Origin: UBA2033 sp035345875
GTDB lineage: Bacteria > Spirochaetota > Leptospiria > Leptospirales > Leptospiraceae
DNA: 64,000 nt
NCBI GenBank assembly: GCA_035345875.1
Contig: DAORDH010000024.1
Span: 1-64,000 of the forward strand
Direction: 5' to 3'
Shown one piece after another: positions 1 to 8,057 of the stretch. Below the pieces are notes generated by a model that was not told the DNA's origin, made no database searches, and worked only from the letters and a program-made list of their open reading frames with translations. Each line of letters opens with the position of its first letter. Position 1 is the stretch's first letter. The position numbers and the translations under genes are program-made.

Positions 1-690
1 TTTGAAATTGGTTTTGAAATTACAGCACTCTCCTACAATTCAGGAATTTTTGATGGAGGAATCAATGCTTATCATAGAGCAGTAGCAATTCCTTATCCGC
101 TCAGAGATATTTATCCAAATGATCAATTTGCTTTTTCAATAACTGACAATCATAAACCTTTAGTTCAAGCAAAGCCTCGAACCGGTTTAGGAGATAGTGT
201 GATTGATAGCAAATGGCGATTCCTAACACAAAACAATTGGATTCCAACTCTTGCTTGGGTCAATACGATTAAAATTCCAACAGGCAATTCAAATTACTAT
301 ATGAGTAGCGGCAAATCTGATTTAGCCACAGGTTTTTCGGCAAAGTGGAATTTTTCAGATTTCTTTCATTTTCTAAATGTTTTTTTTGTAAATACTAATG
401 ATCCATTTTATTCTAGAGACGTAAAAGTAAAACCATACGCTGCTGCCTCTTATACCATTGGTTATACACTAACAGAAAAGTTTTCTGCTGTAACACAAAT
501 TGAATATAAAGGAAGCCCCTACCATTCAAGCATTCAAATGATCAATCAGTCTCCTGTATTATGGTCCTTTGGATTTAATTGGAAAATAATCAACTCTTGT
601 TCTCTCAGAGGAAATCTAACAGAAGATCCAATTACGAGAACGGTTCCTGATATAAGTTTTCAAAGCAGTATTCTATGTATCAGCGAATAA
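1..690 (+). CDS. DUF3187-like outer-membrane barrel protein, 5' partial
   Basis: The reading frame is open from the first base of the window, so the N-terminus lies upstream; the first internal ATG (199) is not the real start. The visible 229 residues are rich in alternating aromatic and polar residues, with segments such as FEIGFEITALSYNSG, a central GLGDSVIDSKWRF and repeated strand-like stretches (WIPTLAWVNTIKIP, VKPYAAASYTIGYTL) typical of a beta-barrel. The pattern of an opening strand, a YPLRDIYPNDQF loop and GDS agrees with my memory of the DUF3187 family, which is predicted to lie in the outer membrane. Function unknown. No decisive residue is known for the family, so the assignment rests on overall pattern only. 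Confidence 0.55.
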   Translation, partial: FEIGFEITALSYNSGIFDGGINAYHRAVAIPYPLRDIYPNDQFAFSITDNHKPLVQAKPRTGLGDSVIDSKWRFLTQNNWIPTLAWVNTIKIPTGNSNYYMSSGKSDLATGFSAKWNFSDFFHFLNVFFVNTNDPFYSRDVKVKPYAAASYTIGYTLTEKFSAVTQIEYKGSPYHSSIQMINQSPVLWSFGFNWKIINSCSLRGNLTEDPITRTVPDISFQSSILCISE

Positions 691-730
691 AGATTGTTGA
701 CGGAAGGAATAAACAATTAAAAATTTATTT

Positions 731-1447
731 ATGAAGTCGGCTATCGTTACAGGAACAAGCTCTGGAATTGGAAACTCTATCGCAATTAAACTTTTAAAAC
801 TTGGTTATAGAGTTTATGGACTCTCCAGAACGGATTCAGAGAATTTAGCAGCTAACAGTGATTTTTCTTTTATTGAATGTGATTTACGAAACTCGAAAGA
901 TATTAAATCTAAAATTGAATCTCTTTTAAAAACAGAAAAATCAATCCATCTTCTAATTCATAATGCTGGCTTTGGTCTCATTGGCATGCATGAAGAATTG
1001 AATTATAAAAATCTAGAAGAATTAATCCAAGTCAATCTCACCGCACCAATCCTGATCACAAGACTTCTATTAAGGGAACTCAAAGCAAACCAAGGAACAA
1101 TTATCAACATATCTTCAATAACTGCAAAAAAAAACTCTCCTTTAGCATCTGCCTATGCAGCGACCAAAGCTGGCTTAACTCAATTTGGAAATTCTATCTT
1201 TGAAGAAGTTAGAAAATACAATGTAAAAGTTTGTAATATTCATCCTGACGTAACCAAAACAAATTTCTATAAAAATCTCTCAGTAGAAGAGGAGGAGGAA
1301 GACAAAGATTCTTATCTTCTTCCGGAGACGATAGCCGATTGTGTTGAAATGATTTTAAATCAAAACCAAGGCACAACGATAACCGATATAACACTCCAAC
1401 CGCAAAAACATAAAATCAAGCGTAAAAAAAATACGTTAGTAACTTGA
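731..1447 (+). CDS. SDR-family short-chain oxidoreductase
   Basis: Classical short-chain dehydrogenase/reductase of 238 residues. The nucleotide-binding motif TGTSSGIG lies at about residues 8-15, the NAG motif (HNAGFG) near 77, the catalytic Ser in the IINISSITA strand near 128, and the YAATK catalytic Tyr-Lys pair near 143. The cofactor side has R in LSRTDS after beta-2, which suggests NADP(H). The substrate cannot be told from the sequence. The C-terminal tail ends in a basic KIKRKKN stretch. A GGAAGGA lies about 24 nt upstream of the ATG, rather far for a ribosome-binding site. The stop codon abuts the stop of the convergent gene on the other strand. Confidence 0.9.
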   Translation: MKSAIVTGTSSGIGNSIAIKLLKLGYRVYGLSRTDSENLAANSDFSFIECDLRNSKDIKSKIESLLKTEKSIHLLIHNAGFGLIGMHEELNYKNLEELIQVNLTAPILITRLLLRELKANQGTIINISSITAKKNSPLASAYAATKAGLTQFGNSIFEEVRKYNVKVCNIHPDVTKTNFYKNLSVEEEEEDKDSYLLPETIADCVEMILNQNQGTTITDITLQPQKHKIKRKKNTLVT

Positions 1448-1954
1448 TTATAACTTCTCCAGAATTAATTTCTTAATTAACTTTGCATCGGACTTTGCAA
1501 AATTATCTATTTTAATGTCTGTATTTCTTGTCTTTGGTTTTATCTTAATACTAGCAAGTAAAATTCCTTCTGTAATTTCCACTCCCGATACATCACTATA
1601 CAAAACGAAGGTTTCCGTATTTCCAAAAAATTGTTTTACATTGAATGTAATTCCTTTTTTATCAAAAATCACTTCGTCAGGAGTTAAGGGATCTCCAAAT
1701 ATACTTGCTTTGAAAACTTTTTTGACAGTAATTTCTTTTAAAGGCTCCCCAGGAGGCGCAGCTCCATCAGCAGCTGCTGCTTTGACAGGCTCTTCTGCTG
1801 TAAAATAATAAGGTATAAAGTTGAAAATAAAATAACCACCAACTATTCCAACAAATAGGTATAAGTAGTCATTCATAACTGTCCCTTTTAGATTGGTCAA
1901 AAAATAGCCAAGAGACAATCCTGATAGAAATACAAATATTTTTCCAAAATTCAT
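1448..1954 (-). CDS. Small membrane protein with two N-terminal helices and a PH-like tail
   Basis: Unrecognised 168-residue protein. Two hydrophobic segments (about residues 5-24 and 30-51) are followed by an Ala/Pro/Gly linker (AAAADGAAPPGE) and a soluble C-terminal domain of about 95 residues. That domain alternates strands (EVIFDKKGITFNVK, TFVLYSDVSGVEI, LLASIKIKPK) and ends in a helix (KSDAKLIKKLILEKL), an order reminiscent of bacterial PH domains; this is inference. The start codon overlaps the stop of the ADP-ribosylglycohydrolase by 4 nt (ATGA), so the two are almost certainly co-transcribed and perhaps translationally coupled. Confidence 0.7.
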   Translation of the reverse strand: MNFGKIFVFLSGLSLGYFLTNLKGTVMNDYLYLFVGIVGGYFIFNFIPYYFTAEEPVKAAAADGAAPPGEPLKEITVKKVFKASIFGDPLTPDEVIFDKKGITFNVKQFFGNTETFVLYSDVSGVEITEGILLASIKIKPKTRNTDIKIDNFAKSDAKLIKKLILEKL

Positions 1955-2721
1955 TTAATAACCTTTTCGTAGAAAGAATCTATCACAGCGATAAATTCTG
2001 TGGGTAATAATGCTTTAACTCTATCTACAATATCGGCAGGAATCATTTTATAATGAGCCTCAGAAATAGCACCGCACATACAAGCGATAGTATCAGAATC
2101 ACCACCAATCGATATCGCATTTCGAATAGAGTCTTCATAATCCGTTGATTCTAAAAATGCGATAATTGCTTCTGGAACTGAACCAATAGCACTCACATCG
2201 AATTTATAAGAAGGACGTATCTGATCAATACTTCGATTTAAGTTGTAGTTAAATGTATTTTCAATGTATGTCTTAATTTCCAGTTTTGAACTTCCTTTTT
2301 TTGCTAAAAAAACGGATGCTGCAATTGCTTGTGCCCCTTTTACAGCATCTGGATGGTTATGTGATACATTTGAAGTCTTCTCTGCAACTTTCAAAACCTC
2401 ATCCAAAGATTGAAATGCATGCGCAACAGGACTTACTCGCATCGCAGAACCATTTCCATAACTACCATAGGGACGAGGATGCTTTGCTTTCATCCAGACT
2501 TTAAATCTACTTCCAAATCCAGCATTTGGATATTGGTTGCTATAGCGATGAATAGTTGCACTAAAATACTTCTGATGCAAAAGAGCATCTGCAATTGCAA
2601 CAGTCAAGACCGTGTCATCCGTAAATCTTGTCCCTTTTGAAAATAAGGGAAATTGCTTTGATTTAATATTATTGCCTTCATAAACAGATCCAATTACATC
2701 CCCACAAATAGCACCCAACAT
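1951..2721 (-). CDS. ADP-ribosylglycohydrolase family protein
   Basis: 256-residue member of the DraG/ARH hydrolase family, which removes ADP-ribose from proteins or small molecules using a Mg pair. The motifs are in order: GAICGDVIGSVYE at the N-terminus, FTDDTVLTVAIADAL (metal-binding TDDT) near residue 33, HPDAVKGAQAIAA in the middle, and the signature GGDSDTIACMCGAISEAHY near 207, which carries the second set of metal-binding Asp residues. All expected metal ligands are present, so it should be active. The target is unknown; no partner ADP-ribosyltransferase or DraT is visible nearby. It forms a two-gene operon with the downstream membrane protein. Confidence 0.9.
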   Translation of the reverse strand: MLGAICGDVIGSVYEGNNIKSKQFPLFSKGTRFTDDTVLTVAIADALLHQKYFSATIHRYSNQYPNAGFGSRFKVWMKAKHPRPYGSYGNGSAMRVSPVAHAFQSLDEVLKVAEKTSNVSHNHPDAVKGAQAIAASVFLAKKGSSKLEIKTYIENTFNYNLNRSIDQIRPSYKFDVSAIGSVPEAIIAFLESTDYEDSIRNAISIGGDSDTIACMCGAISEAHYKMIPADIVDRVKALLPTEFIAVIDSFYEKVIK

Positions 2722-2790
2722 ATTCTACCTCTGACTGTATGATTCCAAAAAACACTTGTATAAAAATACTTTTATAAAGCTTATGAAATT

Positions 2791-3486
2791 ATGAGAAAGT
2801 CAAGTAGAAGAAAGAAACAGACCAATTTGAATTCGGAAAGAGAATTACCCGTTGAAGATGATGTAGTTCCTACAGAGCCAGATAGAAATATTCCCCAAAT
2901 AGATACAACATCCTATATTATTAACTGGGATTCATTAAACACTCGTAGAAAGATAACTGCAGAGCTTAGAGATGAAATCTGCGATTTGTATTACGCAGTT
3001 CAAAAAGATCCAAAAGATCAAATCGAAAAATTAAAACAAATGCTAGAAGAGTATTCGGACATTCAAATTTTTTATAATTATTTAGAAAATGCATACAGAG
3101 CAGAAGAAGAATTTGAAAAGGCAAATGAAATCGCAAGAATAACAGCCAAAAAATTTCCTGATTTTCTATTTGGAAAAATCAGCCAAATCGAACTATATTT
3201 AGAAGAAAAAGAATTGGATAAAGTTGCTGAACTACTCCAAGATAAATATGACTTTCGTCTTTTGTATCCAGAGAAAGCTACTTTCCACATCCAGGAAATT
3301 CTTTGTTTCAACTATGCGTTAGGCAAATACTTTGCCCTTAGAACAAATCCAGAAAAGGCAACAGCATATCTAGAAAATATAAAAGGTATTGATGAAGACC
3401 ATGTATTTGTGAAACAACTACAAAAATTCATCAACAAAAACTCTGGCTTAAAGTTCTACCAAAAAGTCTTAAACAAGCTAAAATAA
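2791..3486 (+). CDS. TPR-like helical protein
   Basis: Unrecognised 231-residue soluble protein with a basic N-terminus (MRKSSRRKKQTN) and an acidic low-complexity linker up to about residue 45. From residue 55 on it is helical, with paired helices such as IQIFYNYLENAYRAEEEFEKANEIARITAKKFPDF, in which small residues and the terminal Pro sit where tetratricopeptide repeats have them. No signal peptide. A short ATG upstream in the same frame is closed by a stop, so 2791 is the only reasonable start; no clear Shine-Dalgarno sequence precedes it. It is divergent from the ADP-ribosylglycohydrolase and is followed by a strongly structured intergenic region. Confidence 0.6.
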   Translation: MRKSSRRKKQTNLNSERELPVEDDVVPTEPDRNIPQIDTTSYIINWDSLNTRRKITAELRDEICDLYYAVQKDPKDQIEKLKQMLEEYSDIQIFYNYLENAYRAEEEFEKANEIARITAKKFPDFLFGKISQIELYLEEKELDKVAELLQDKYDFRLLYPEKATFHIQEILCFNYALGKYFALRTNPEKATAYLENIKGIDEDHVFVKQLQKFINKNSGLKFYQKVLNKLK

Positions 3487-3502
3487 AATTTCAAATATTC
3501 AG

Positions 3503-3587
3503 TCAGGATTCAACCATATCGGACATCCTGAATCAGAGTAGCTTGGAAAGATGTCCTCCAAGCTACAACTGAGTTTTTTAAACTCAG
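3503..3587 (+). promoter_or_regulatory. Cluster of three perfect hairpins with an alternative pairing
   Basis: Three perfect inverted repeats lie in 85 nt: TCAGGAT 3503-3509 with ATCCTGA 3525-3531; GTAGCTTGGA 3538-3547 with TCCAAGCTAC 3557-3566 (9-nt loop); and CTGAGTTT 3569-3576 with AAACTCAG 3580-3587 (3-nt loop). GGACATC 3521-3527 is complementary to GATGTCC 3550-3556 in the second loop, so a competing fold is possible. It lies between the TPR-like gene and the beta-helix gene and ends 42 nt before the start codon of the latter. It may be a terminator, a leader RNA or a repeated element; nothing here decides which. Confidence 0.55.
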
Positions 3588-3629
3588 AGTAATAATTTCT
3601 ACACAATGTCTTATCAAAAAGGATTTTAT

Positions 3630-4841
3630 ATGATTCGTAAACTTCTCATCCTATCTCTGTTTTTACTCGTTCTATTCTGCAAGAAAAAAGAAATCATCGT
3701 CGCCGATGCAGATTTTCAAAAAAAAACGATGGAAGCATTACTCAAGGCAAAACCAGATTCAATCATTGAACTACCAGAAGGTAAATTTCAATTAGATGCA
3801 AGTTTATCTCTCACTGTCAATCGCGTAAAAATCAAAGGCAAGGGAATCGATAAAACGATTCTATCATTTAAAGGTCAAACAAATGGAGCTGAGGGAATTT
3901 TGGTTACAGCAGATGATTTTTCCATAGAAGATCTGAGTATAGAGGATACGGTCGGAGATGCTATTAAAATCAAAGGTGCGAATGGTGTAACGATTCGAAG
4001 AGTAAGGACTGCTTGGACAGGTGGACCGAATGAGAAAAATGGAGCATATGGAATTTATCCTGTTCAATGTAAAAATGTCTTAATAGAAGATTCTATTGCT
4101 TCAGGTGCATCTGATTCAGGAATCTATGTAGGACAATCTACAAATATAATCGTTAGACGAAATAAAGCTGAATACAATGTAGCGGGTATCGAAATTGAAA
4201 ACTCTACTTATGCAGATGTTTATGAAAATATCGCAACCAATAATACAGGCGGAATTCTAGTATTTGATTTACCTGATCTTCCCGTTCAGGGCGGAAAAAA
4301 CACTCGCGTTTTTAAAAACCAAGTATTCAACAACAATACAGATAATTTTGCTCCAAAAGGAAATATTGTAGGAGTAGTTCCACCAGGAACAGGCATTCTT
4401 GTATTAGCAAATGATAATATTGAAATTTTTGAGAATAGAATAGAAAATCACGATACAGTGAATGTGGGTATTGTGAGTTATTTTATAACAGATAAACCAA
4501 TCAATGATCCGAAATATGATCCATACCCAGAAGCAATCTATATTCATGACAATAGCATTACAAATGCAGGAGAAAATCCAAGAGGTTTGATTGTAAGGCT
4601 ACTTGCGCTTAAATTAGGTAAACCTTTTCCTGACATACTCTATGATGGAATTGTAGATACAAAAAAAGCAAACAAAGGGGATTTGCCACAAGACTTGCGT
4701 ATTTGTTTGGAAAGAAATGGAGATGCAGATTTTGCAAATATCGATGCAGAACATACATTTAAGAATATTGATAGAGATATTCAAAAATATTCTTGTTCTC
4801 ATCCAAAACTAAATCCAGTTTCAATTAATGGTATTCAGTGA
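3630..4841 (+). CDS. Parallel beta-helix lipoprotein (TIGR03805-type)
   Basis: 403-residue right-handed beta-helix protein. The start at 3630 is preferred over the in-frame ATG at 3606 because AAAAAGGA lies 6 nt before it and a signal peptide begins directly (MIRKLLILSLFLLVLFC, lipobox Cys at 17). From about residue 65 short repeats of the kind VTIRRVRTAW, VLIEDSIASG and IIVRRNKAEY recur every 21-24 residues, with N/D at the turns. The protein resembles the TIGR03805 family, which is known to occur as a pair with a TIGR03806 cytochrome; exactly that gene follows at 4975. The function of the pair is not established; sugar or polysaccharide binding is only a guess from the fold. Confidence 0.82.
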   Translation: MIRKLLILSLFLLVLFCKKKEIIVADADFQKKTMEALLKAKPDSIIELPEGKFQLDASLSLTVNRVKIKGKGIDKTILSFKGQTNGAEGILVTADDFSIEDLSIEDTVGDAIKIKGANGVTIRRVRTAWTGGPNEKNGAYGIYPVQCKNVLIEDSIASGASDSGIYVGQSTNIIVRRNKAEYNVAGIEIENSTYADVYENIATNNTGGILVFDLPDLPVQGGKNTRVFKNQVFNNNTDNFAPKGNIVGVVPPGTGILVLANDNIEIFENRIENHDTVNVGIVSYFITDKPINDPKYDPYPEAIYIHDNSITNAGENPRGLIVRLLALKLGKPFPDILYDGIVDTKKANKGDLPQDLRICLERNGDADFANIDAEHTFKNIDRDIQKYSCSHPKLNPVSINGIQ

Positions 4842-4974
4842 CATAAAAATTCTATTTGAATTAGCGGTTAATATAGATTATCCCCTAGTTTAAATTAAAA
4901 ACTTATTTACTTTAAAAGAATAGTTTTTTATATTACCCATTCTAGGTGTATATCGTCTTTTTTAGGAGAATTGA

Positions 4975-6075
4975 ATGGCTAAGTTAAGAATTAAAATGAA
5001 TCTAAATTCTTTTTTATTGAACCTATCGCTTTTTTTATTTCTTGTTTTGTTTTTTTACTGTAAGCCTTCTAACTCTGTTCATGCTTACTTAGAAGAACCT
5101 TATCCAGAAAAACTATCTGATTGGAAATTATTTATTGGAAACATTTCAGAACTAAAACCAAATGATGGAGTTCTTCCATATGATTTAAATATGCCTCTCT
5201 TTACAGATTATGCAAGCAAGAGTCGTTTTATTTGGATGCCTAAGGGTAAAAGCGCTCAATACAAAGAAGAAGGAACATTTGTTTTTCCTACTGGAACTGT
5301 GATATCAAAGACGTTTTATTTTGAAGGAGCTAAAATTGAAGATTCAAATTTTCCAAAACAATTAGTGGAGACTCGTCTTTTAGTAAATTCAAAGACTGGT
5401 TGGATTGCACTTCCCTATATTTGGAATAAAGAAATGACAGATGCTCGTCTAGAAATAGTTGGAAGCAAACAAACATTAACTTATAAAAGTGCTGATGGAA
5501 AAAAACTAAATTTAAATTATATCATACCAAATACAAATCAATGTTTAGCTTGCCATGGAGATCAAAAACAGTTTCAGCCTATTGGTCCAAAGGCAAAAAA
5601 TCTAAATCGTCTCTATACTTATTCGGATGGAGAAGAAAACCAATTATTAAAATGGAAAAAGCTAGGTTACCTAACAGGACTTACTGACATCCCTACAACA
5701 CCTAGTTTTCCAAATTTTGAAAGTATAAAAAAAGAGAATCTTCGAGAGCAGGCAAGAGCCTATCTAGATGTAAATTGCGCACATTGTCATAATCCAGAGG
5801 GTGTTGCAAACACTTCAGGACTTATGTTGAACTATGAAGAAACAAATAAAAATAAAATTGGCTTTTGCAAAACGCCAGTCGCATCAGGAAAGGGTTCTGG
5901 GAATATGTTGTATGATATTTATCCAGGAAAGCCAGATCAGTCAATCTTACTCTATCGAATGATGTCAAATGAACCAGATATTCAAATGCCTGAAATTGGA
6001 AGAAGTATTCATCATAAAGAAGGAGTTGAATTAATTCGGCAGTGGATTCAATCTGAAAAGGGAGACTGTATTTAA
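4975..6075 (+). CDS. Dihaem c-type cytochrome lipoprotein (TIGR03806 / SO2930-type)
   Basis: 366-residue exported protein. The N-terminus has a long hydrophobic stretch ending in a lipobox-like LFFYC near residue 30. Two haem c attachment sites are present: CLACH near residue 191 (QCLACHGDQ) and CAHCH near 269 (NCAHCHNPEG). The middle part (FPTGTVISKTFYFEG, ETRLLVNSKTGWIALPYIWN) and the C-terminal PGKPDQSILLYRMMSNEPDIQMPEIGRS match the TIGR03806 pattern as I recall it; Met residues near the end could be the distal haem ligand. AGGAGA precedes the start with 6 nt spacing. It is the standard neighbour of the upstream beta-helix protein, with a DUF5329 gene 3 nt downstream. Confidence 0.85.
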   Translation: MAKLRIKMNLNSFLLNLSLFLFLVLFFYCKPSNSVHAYLEEPYPEKLSDWKLFIGNISELKPNDGVLPYDLNMPLFTDYASKSRFIWMPKGKSAQYKEEGTFVFPTGTVISKTFYFEGAKIEDSNFPKQLVETRLLVNSKTGWIALPYIWNKEMTDARLEIVGSKQTLTYKSADGKKLNLNYIIPNTNQCLACHGDQKQFQPIGPKAKNLNRLYTYSDGEENQLLKWKKLGYLTGLTDIPTTPSFPNFESIKKENLREQARAYLDVNCAHCHNPEGVANTSGLMLNYEETNKNKIGFCKTPVASGKGSGNMLYDIYPGKPDQSILLYRMMSNEPDIQMPEIGRSIHHKEGVELIRQWIQSEKGDCI

Positions 6076-6078
6076 GCC

Positions 6079-6444
6079 ATGTTAAAAAAAATGTATTCAA
6101 TTTTGTTTCTGTTTCTTCTGATTCCACAATTATCTTTTTCACAAACCAAACATATTTCAACAGAATCAGACAAGATCAAATTCCTACTCAATGAATTAGA
6201 TAAGCCAAACTCTAATCTAAAGTTTATAAGAAATGGAGAGGAATTTTCTGGAAGAGAAGCAAAAGAGCATATGGAGAAAAAATTAAAAGTTGCTGGTGAG
6301 AGAATCAAAACGGTGGACGATTTTATAAACCAGATCGCAACCAAATCTTATCTAACTGGCAATATATATTATGTAAAACTGCCTGATGGAACAAAGGTTG
6401 AATCCGCAAAGTGGCTTCGGGAAACTCTTAAAAAACTGAATTAA
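6079..6444 (+). CDS. DUF5329-like secreted protein
   Basis: 121-residue protein with a signal peptide (MLKKMYSILFLFLLIPQLSFS, cleavage near residue 21). The mature part reads IKFLLNELDKPNSNLKFIRNG, then FSGREAKEHMEKKLK, FINQIATKSYLTGN, and ends AKWLRETLKKLN. This order (RNG, a helix with EAKEHM, a second helix with IATKS, and a C-terminal WL) is the pattern of DUF5329 as I remember it, a family of small periplasmic proteins with no known activity. Only 3 nt separate it from the dihaem cytochrome, so the beta-helix, cytochrome and DUF5329 proteins are probably made together and all work outside the inner membrane. Confidence 0.7.
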   Translation: MLKKMYSILFLFLLIPQLSFSQTKHISTESDKIKFLLNELDKPNSNLKFIRNGEEFSGREAKEHMEKKLKVAGERIKTVDDFINQIATKSYLTGNIYYVKLPDGTKVESAKWLRETLKKLN

Positions 6445-6638
6445 CCTTGCTCCCTAATCATGTAGAAAGATTAGGCAATATGTACATATCATTTTCAGAA
6501 AATAAAATACAAATCGCGCAAAAAGAAAAAGCAAATCTGAATTAACAAATCAATCTCTCCACCCCTCAAAGGATTTAGGATGTTTGTTAATCTCAATGGA
6601 TGAAACTTTTTTTATATTTATTTAAACATATTTATTTC

Positions 6639-6654
6639 AGGCATAGTTATTGCA
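6639..6654 (+). promoter_or_regulatory. Sigma-54 (RpoN) promoter of amtB-glnK
   Basis: AGGCATAGTTATTGCA has the invariant GG (6640-6641) and GC (6652-6653) separated by exactly 10 nt. Against the consensus TGGCACGNNNNTTGCA it keeps GGCA and TTGCA. It lies about 75 nt upstream of the amtB start. Nitrogen-scavenging amtB-glnK operons are classic RpoN targets, and RpoN control of amtB has been described for Leptospira as far as I recall. Transcription would begin near 6665. Confidence 0.75.
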
Positions 6655-6729
6655 GAAATTTAATCAGAATAAAATGTATGATGTGAATAGTCTTAACTAT
6701 TTAACAAATTGAATTTAGGGGGCACTTTG

Positions 6730-8046
6730 ATGTTAAAAGTAAATAAATTAAAATATCTAGTCCTGTTTTTAGTAATGGTCGTAATTCCGACCTTACTCAA
6801 TGGACAGGATGCAACTACACCGGCACCGGCACCGGCACCGGCACCGGCTGCACCGACACTCGACAAAGCCGATACGGTTTGGTTGATAGTGTCTTCCGCA
6901 CTGGTCTTTTTTATGATACCAGGTCTTGCTTTATTTTATGGTGGTATCGTAAAATCCAAAAACGTTCTATCTACCATGATGCATAGTTTTATTGCGATCA
7001 TTGTTTTAACTTTACAGTGGACAATCTTTGGTTATAGTTTTGCTTTTTCAGGAACAAACCCTTTCTACGGCGATTTCAGTTTAGCCTTTTTAAATGGTAT
7101 TGATGTAGACACACTGGAAGGTAGCATTCCAAAATTTGTTCACTTTTTATTCCAGGGAATGTTTGCATTAATTACACCTGCACTTATTTCCGGAGCAATA
7201 GCAGAAAGAATAAAACTATCTGGATATGTTGTATTTATATTACTTTGGGCTACTCTCGTTTATGATCCAGTTGCTCACTGGGTCTGGGCAGCAGATGGTT
7301 GGTTATTTAAAGATGGGGCTTTGGACTTTGCTGGAGGAACAGTAGTGCATTTAATCTCTGGTATTGCAGGTCTTGCCGCTGCGCTTGTGATTGGTAAAAG
7401 AAAAGGCGATCCATCTACTCTTACTCATCCAAATAATATGACCTATACACTCTTGGGATCTGGACTCCTTTGGTTCGGATGGTTTGGATTTAACGCTGGA
7501 TCTGGATTAAAAATTGATGGACTAGCCTCTAGAGCTTTTGTGGTAACATTAGTTGCTCCAGCTGCGGCAGGCGCAATGTGGTTATTAATTGAATGGATTC
7601 ATACTAAAAAGGCAACTGCTTTAGGTGCTGCTTCAGGTATAGTAGCAGGACTGGTTGTAATTACACCGGCAGCGGGTTTTGTGAGTCCTGTAAGCGCGAT
7701 TATTATGGGGTTCATTGTTTCCCCAATTTGCTACGGTGCTATTTTACTAAAAGGCAAACTTGGTTATGATGATACACTTGATGCTTTTGGTATCCATGGT
7801 GTAGGAGGAGCTTTTGGAGCTGTTCTAACGGGTGTATTTGCAATGAGTCTTGCTGACGGAGTTACTCGTGGACACCAAATACAGGTTCAAGTTGTGAGTG
7901 TAGTTGCAACAGGTGTTTACTCATTTATCATCTCTTACATTCTTGCATTCTTAATCGAAAAATCGATTGGATTTAGAATTGATGAAGATAAAGAAATAAA
8001 TGGTCTTGACCAAGAAATACATGGCGAAAATGGATATGGAATATAA
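6730..8046 (+). CDS. amtB: Ammonium transporter AmtB
   Basis: 438-residue Amt-family ammonium channel of the inner membrane. The ATG at 6730 is chosen because TTTAGGGGG lies 7 nt upstream; a TTG at 6709 is less likely. A signal-peptide-like N-terminus (MLKVNKLKYLVLFLVMVVIP) is followed by a PAPAPAPAPA linker and eleven expected membrane helices. Family motifs are seen: FMIPGLALFYGGIVKSKN, HWVWAADGWL, DFAGGTVVHLISG with the first pore His, GWFGFNAGS, and DAFGIHGVGG with the second pore His. The downstream glnK, 11 nt away, is its usual regulator: GlnK blocks the channel when nitrogen is sufficient. The sigma-54 promoter at 6639 probably drives both. Confidence 0.97.
   Translation: MLKVNKLKYLVLFLVMVVIPTLLNGQDATTPAPAPAPAPAAPTLDKADTVWLIVSSALVFFMIPGLALFYGGIVKSKNVLSTMMHSFIAIIVLTLQWTIFGYSFAFSGTNPFYGDFSLAFLNGIDVDTLEGSIPKFVHFLFQGMFALITPALISGAIAERIKLSGYVVFILLWATLVYDPVAHWVWAADGWLFKDGALDFAGGTVVHLISGIAGLAAALVIGKRKGDPSTLTHPNNMTYTLLGSGLLWFGWFGFNAGSGLKIDGLASRAFVVTLVAPAAAGAMWLLIEWIHTKKATALGAASGIVAGLVVITPAAGFVSPVSAIIMGFIVSPICYGAILLKGKLGYDDTLDAFGIHGVGGAFGAVLTGVFAMSLADGVTRGHQIQVQVVSVVATGVYSFIISYILAFLIEKSIGFRIDEDKEINGLDQEIHGENGYGI
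6818..6847 (+). repeat. Five perfect CACCGG hexamers in amtB
   Basis: Five identical CACCGG units in tandem encode the Pro-Ala linker between the AmtB signal peptide and its first core helix. The run is GC-rich in an AT-rich genome and is in phase with the codons, so slippage would change the linker length by two residues without a frameshift. Confidence 0.9.
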
Positions 8047-8057
8047 GGAGATAACAA

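Noticed and set aside
1515..1808. Plus-strand 97-residue frame
   Set aside because: Antisense to the 168-residue membrane protein, which has a better start, membrane helices and an ATGA overlap with its neighbour.
6818..6847. CACCGG repeats as a CRISPR or other array
   Set aside because: The units are contiguous, only 6 bp long and translate into a Pro-Ala linker; no spacers.
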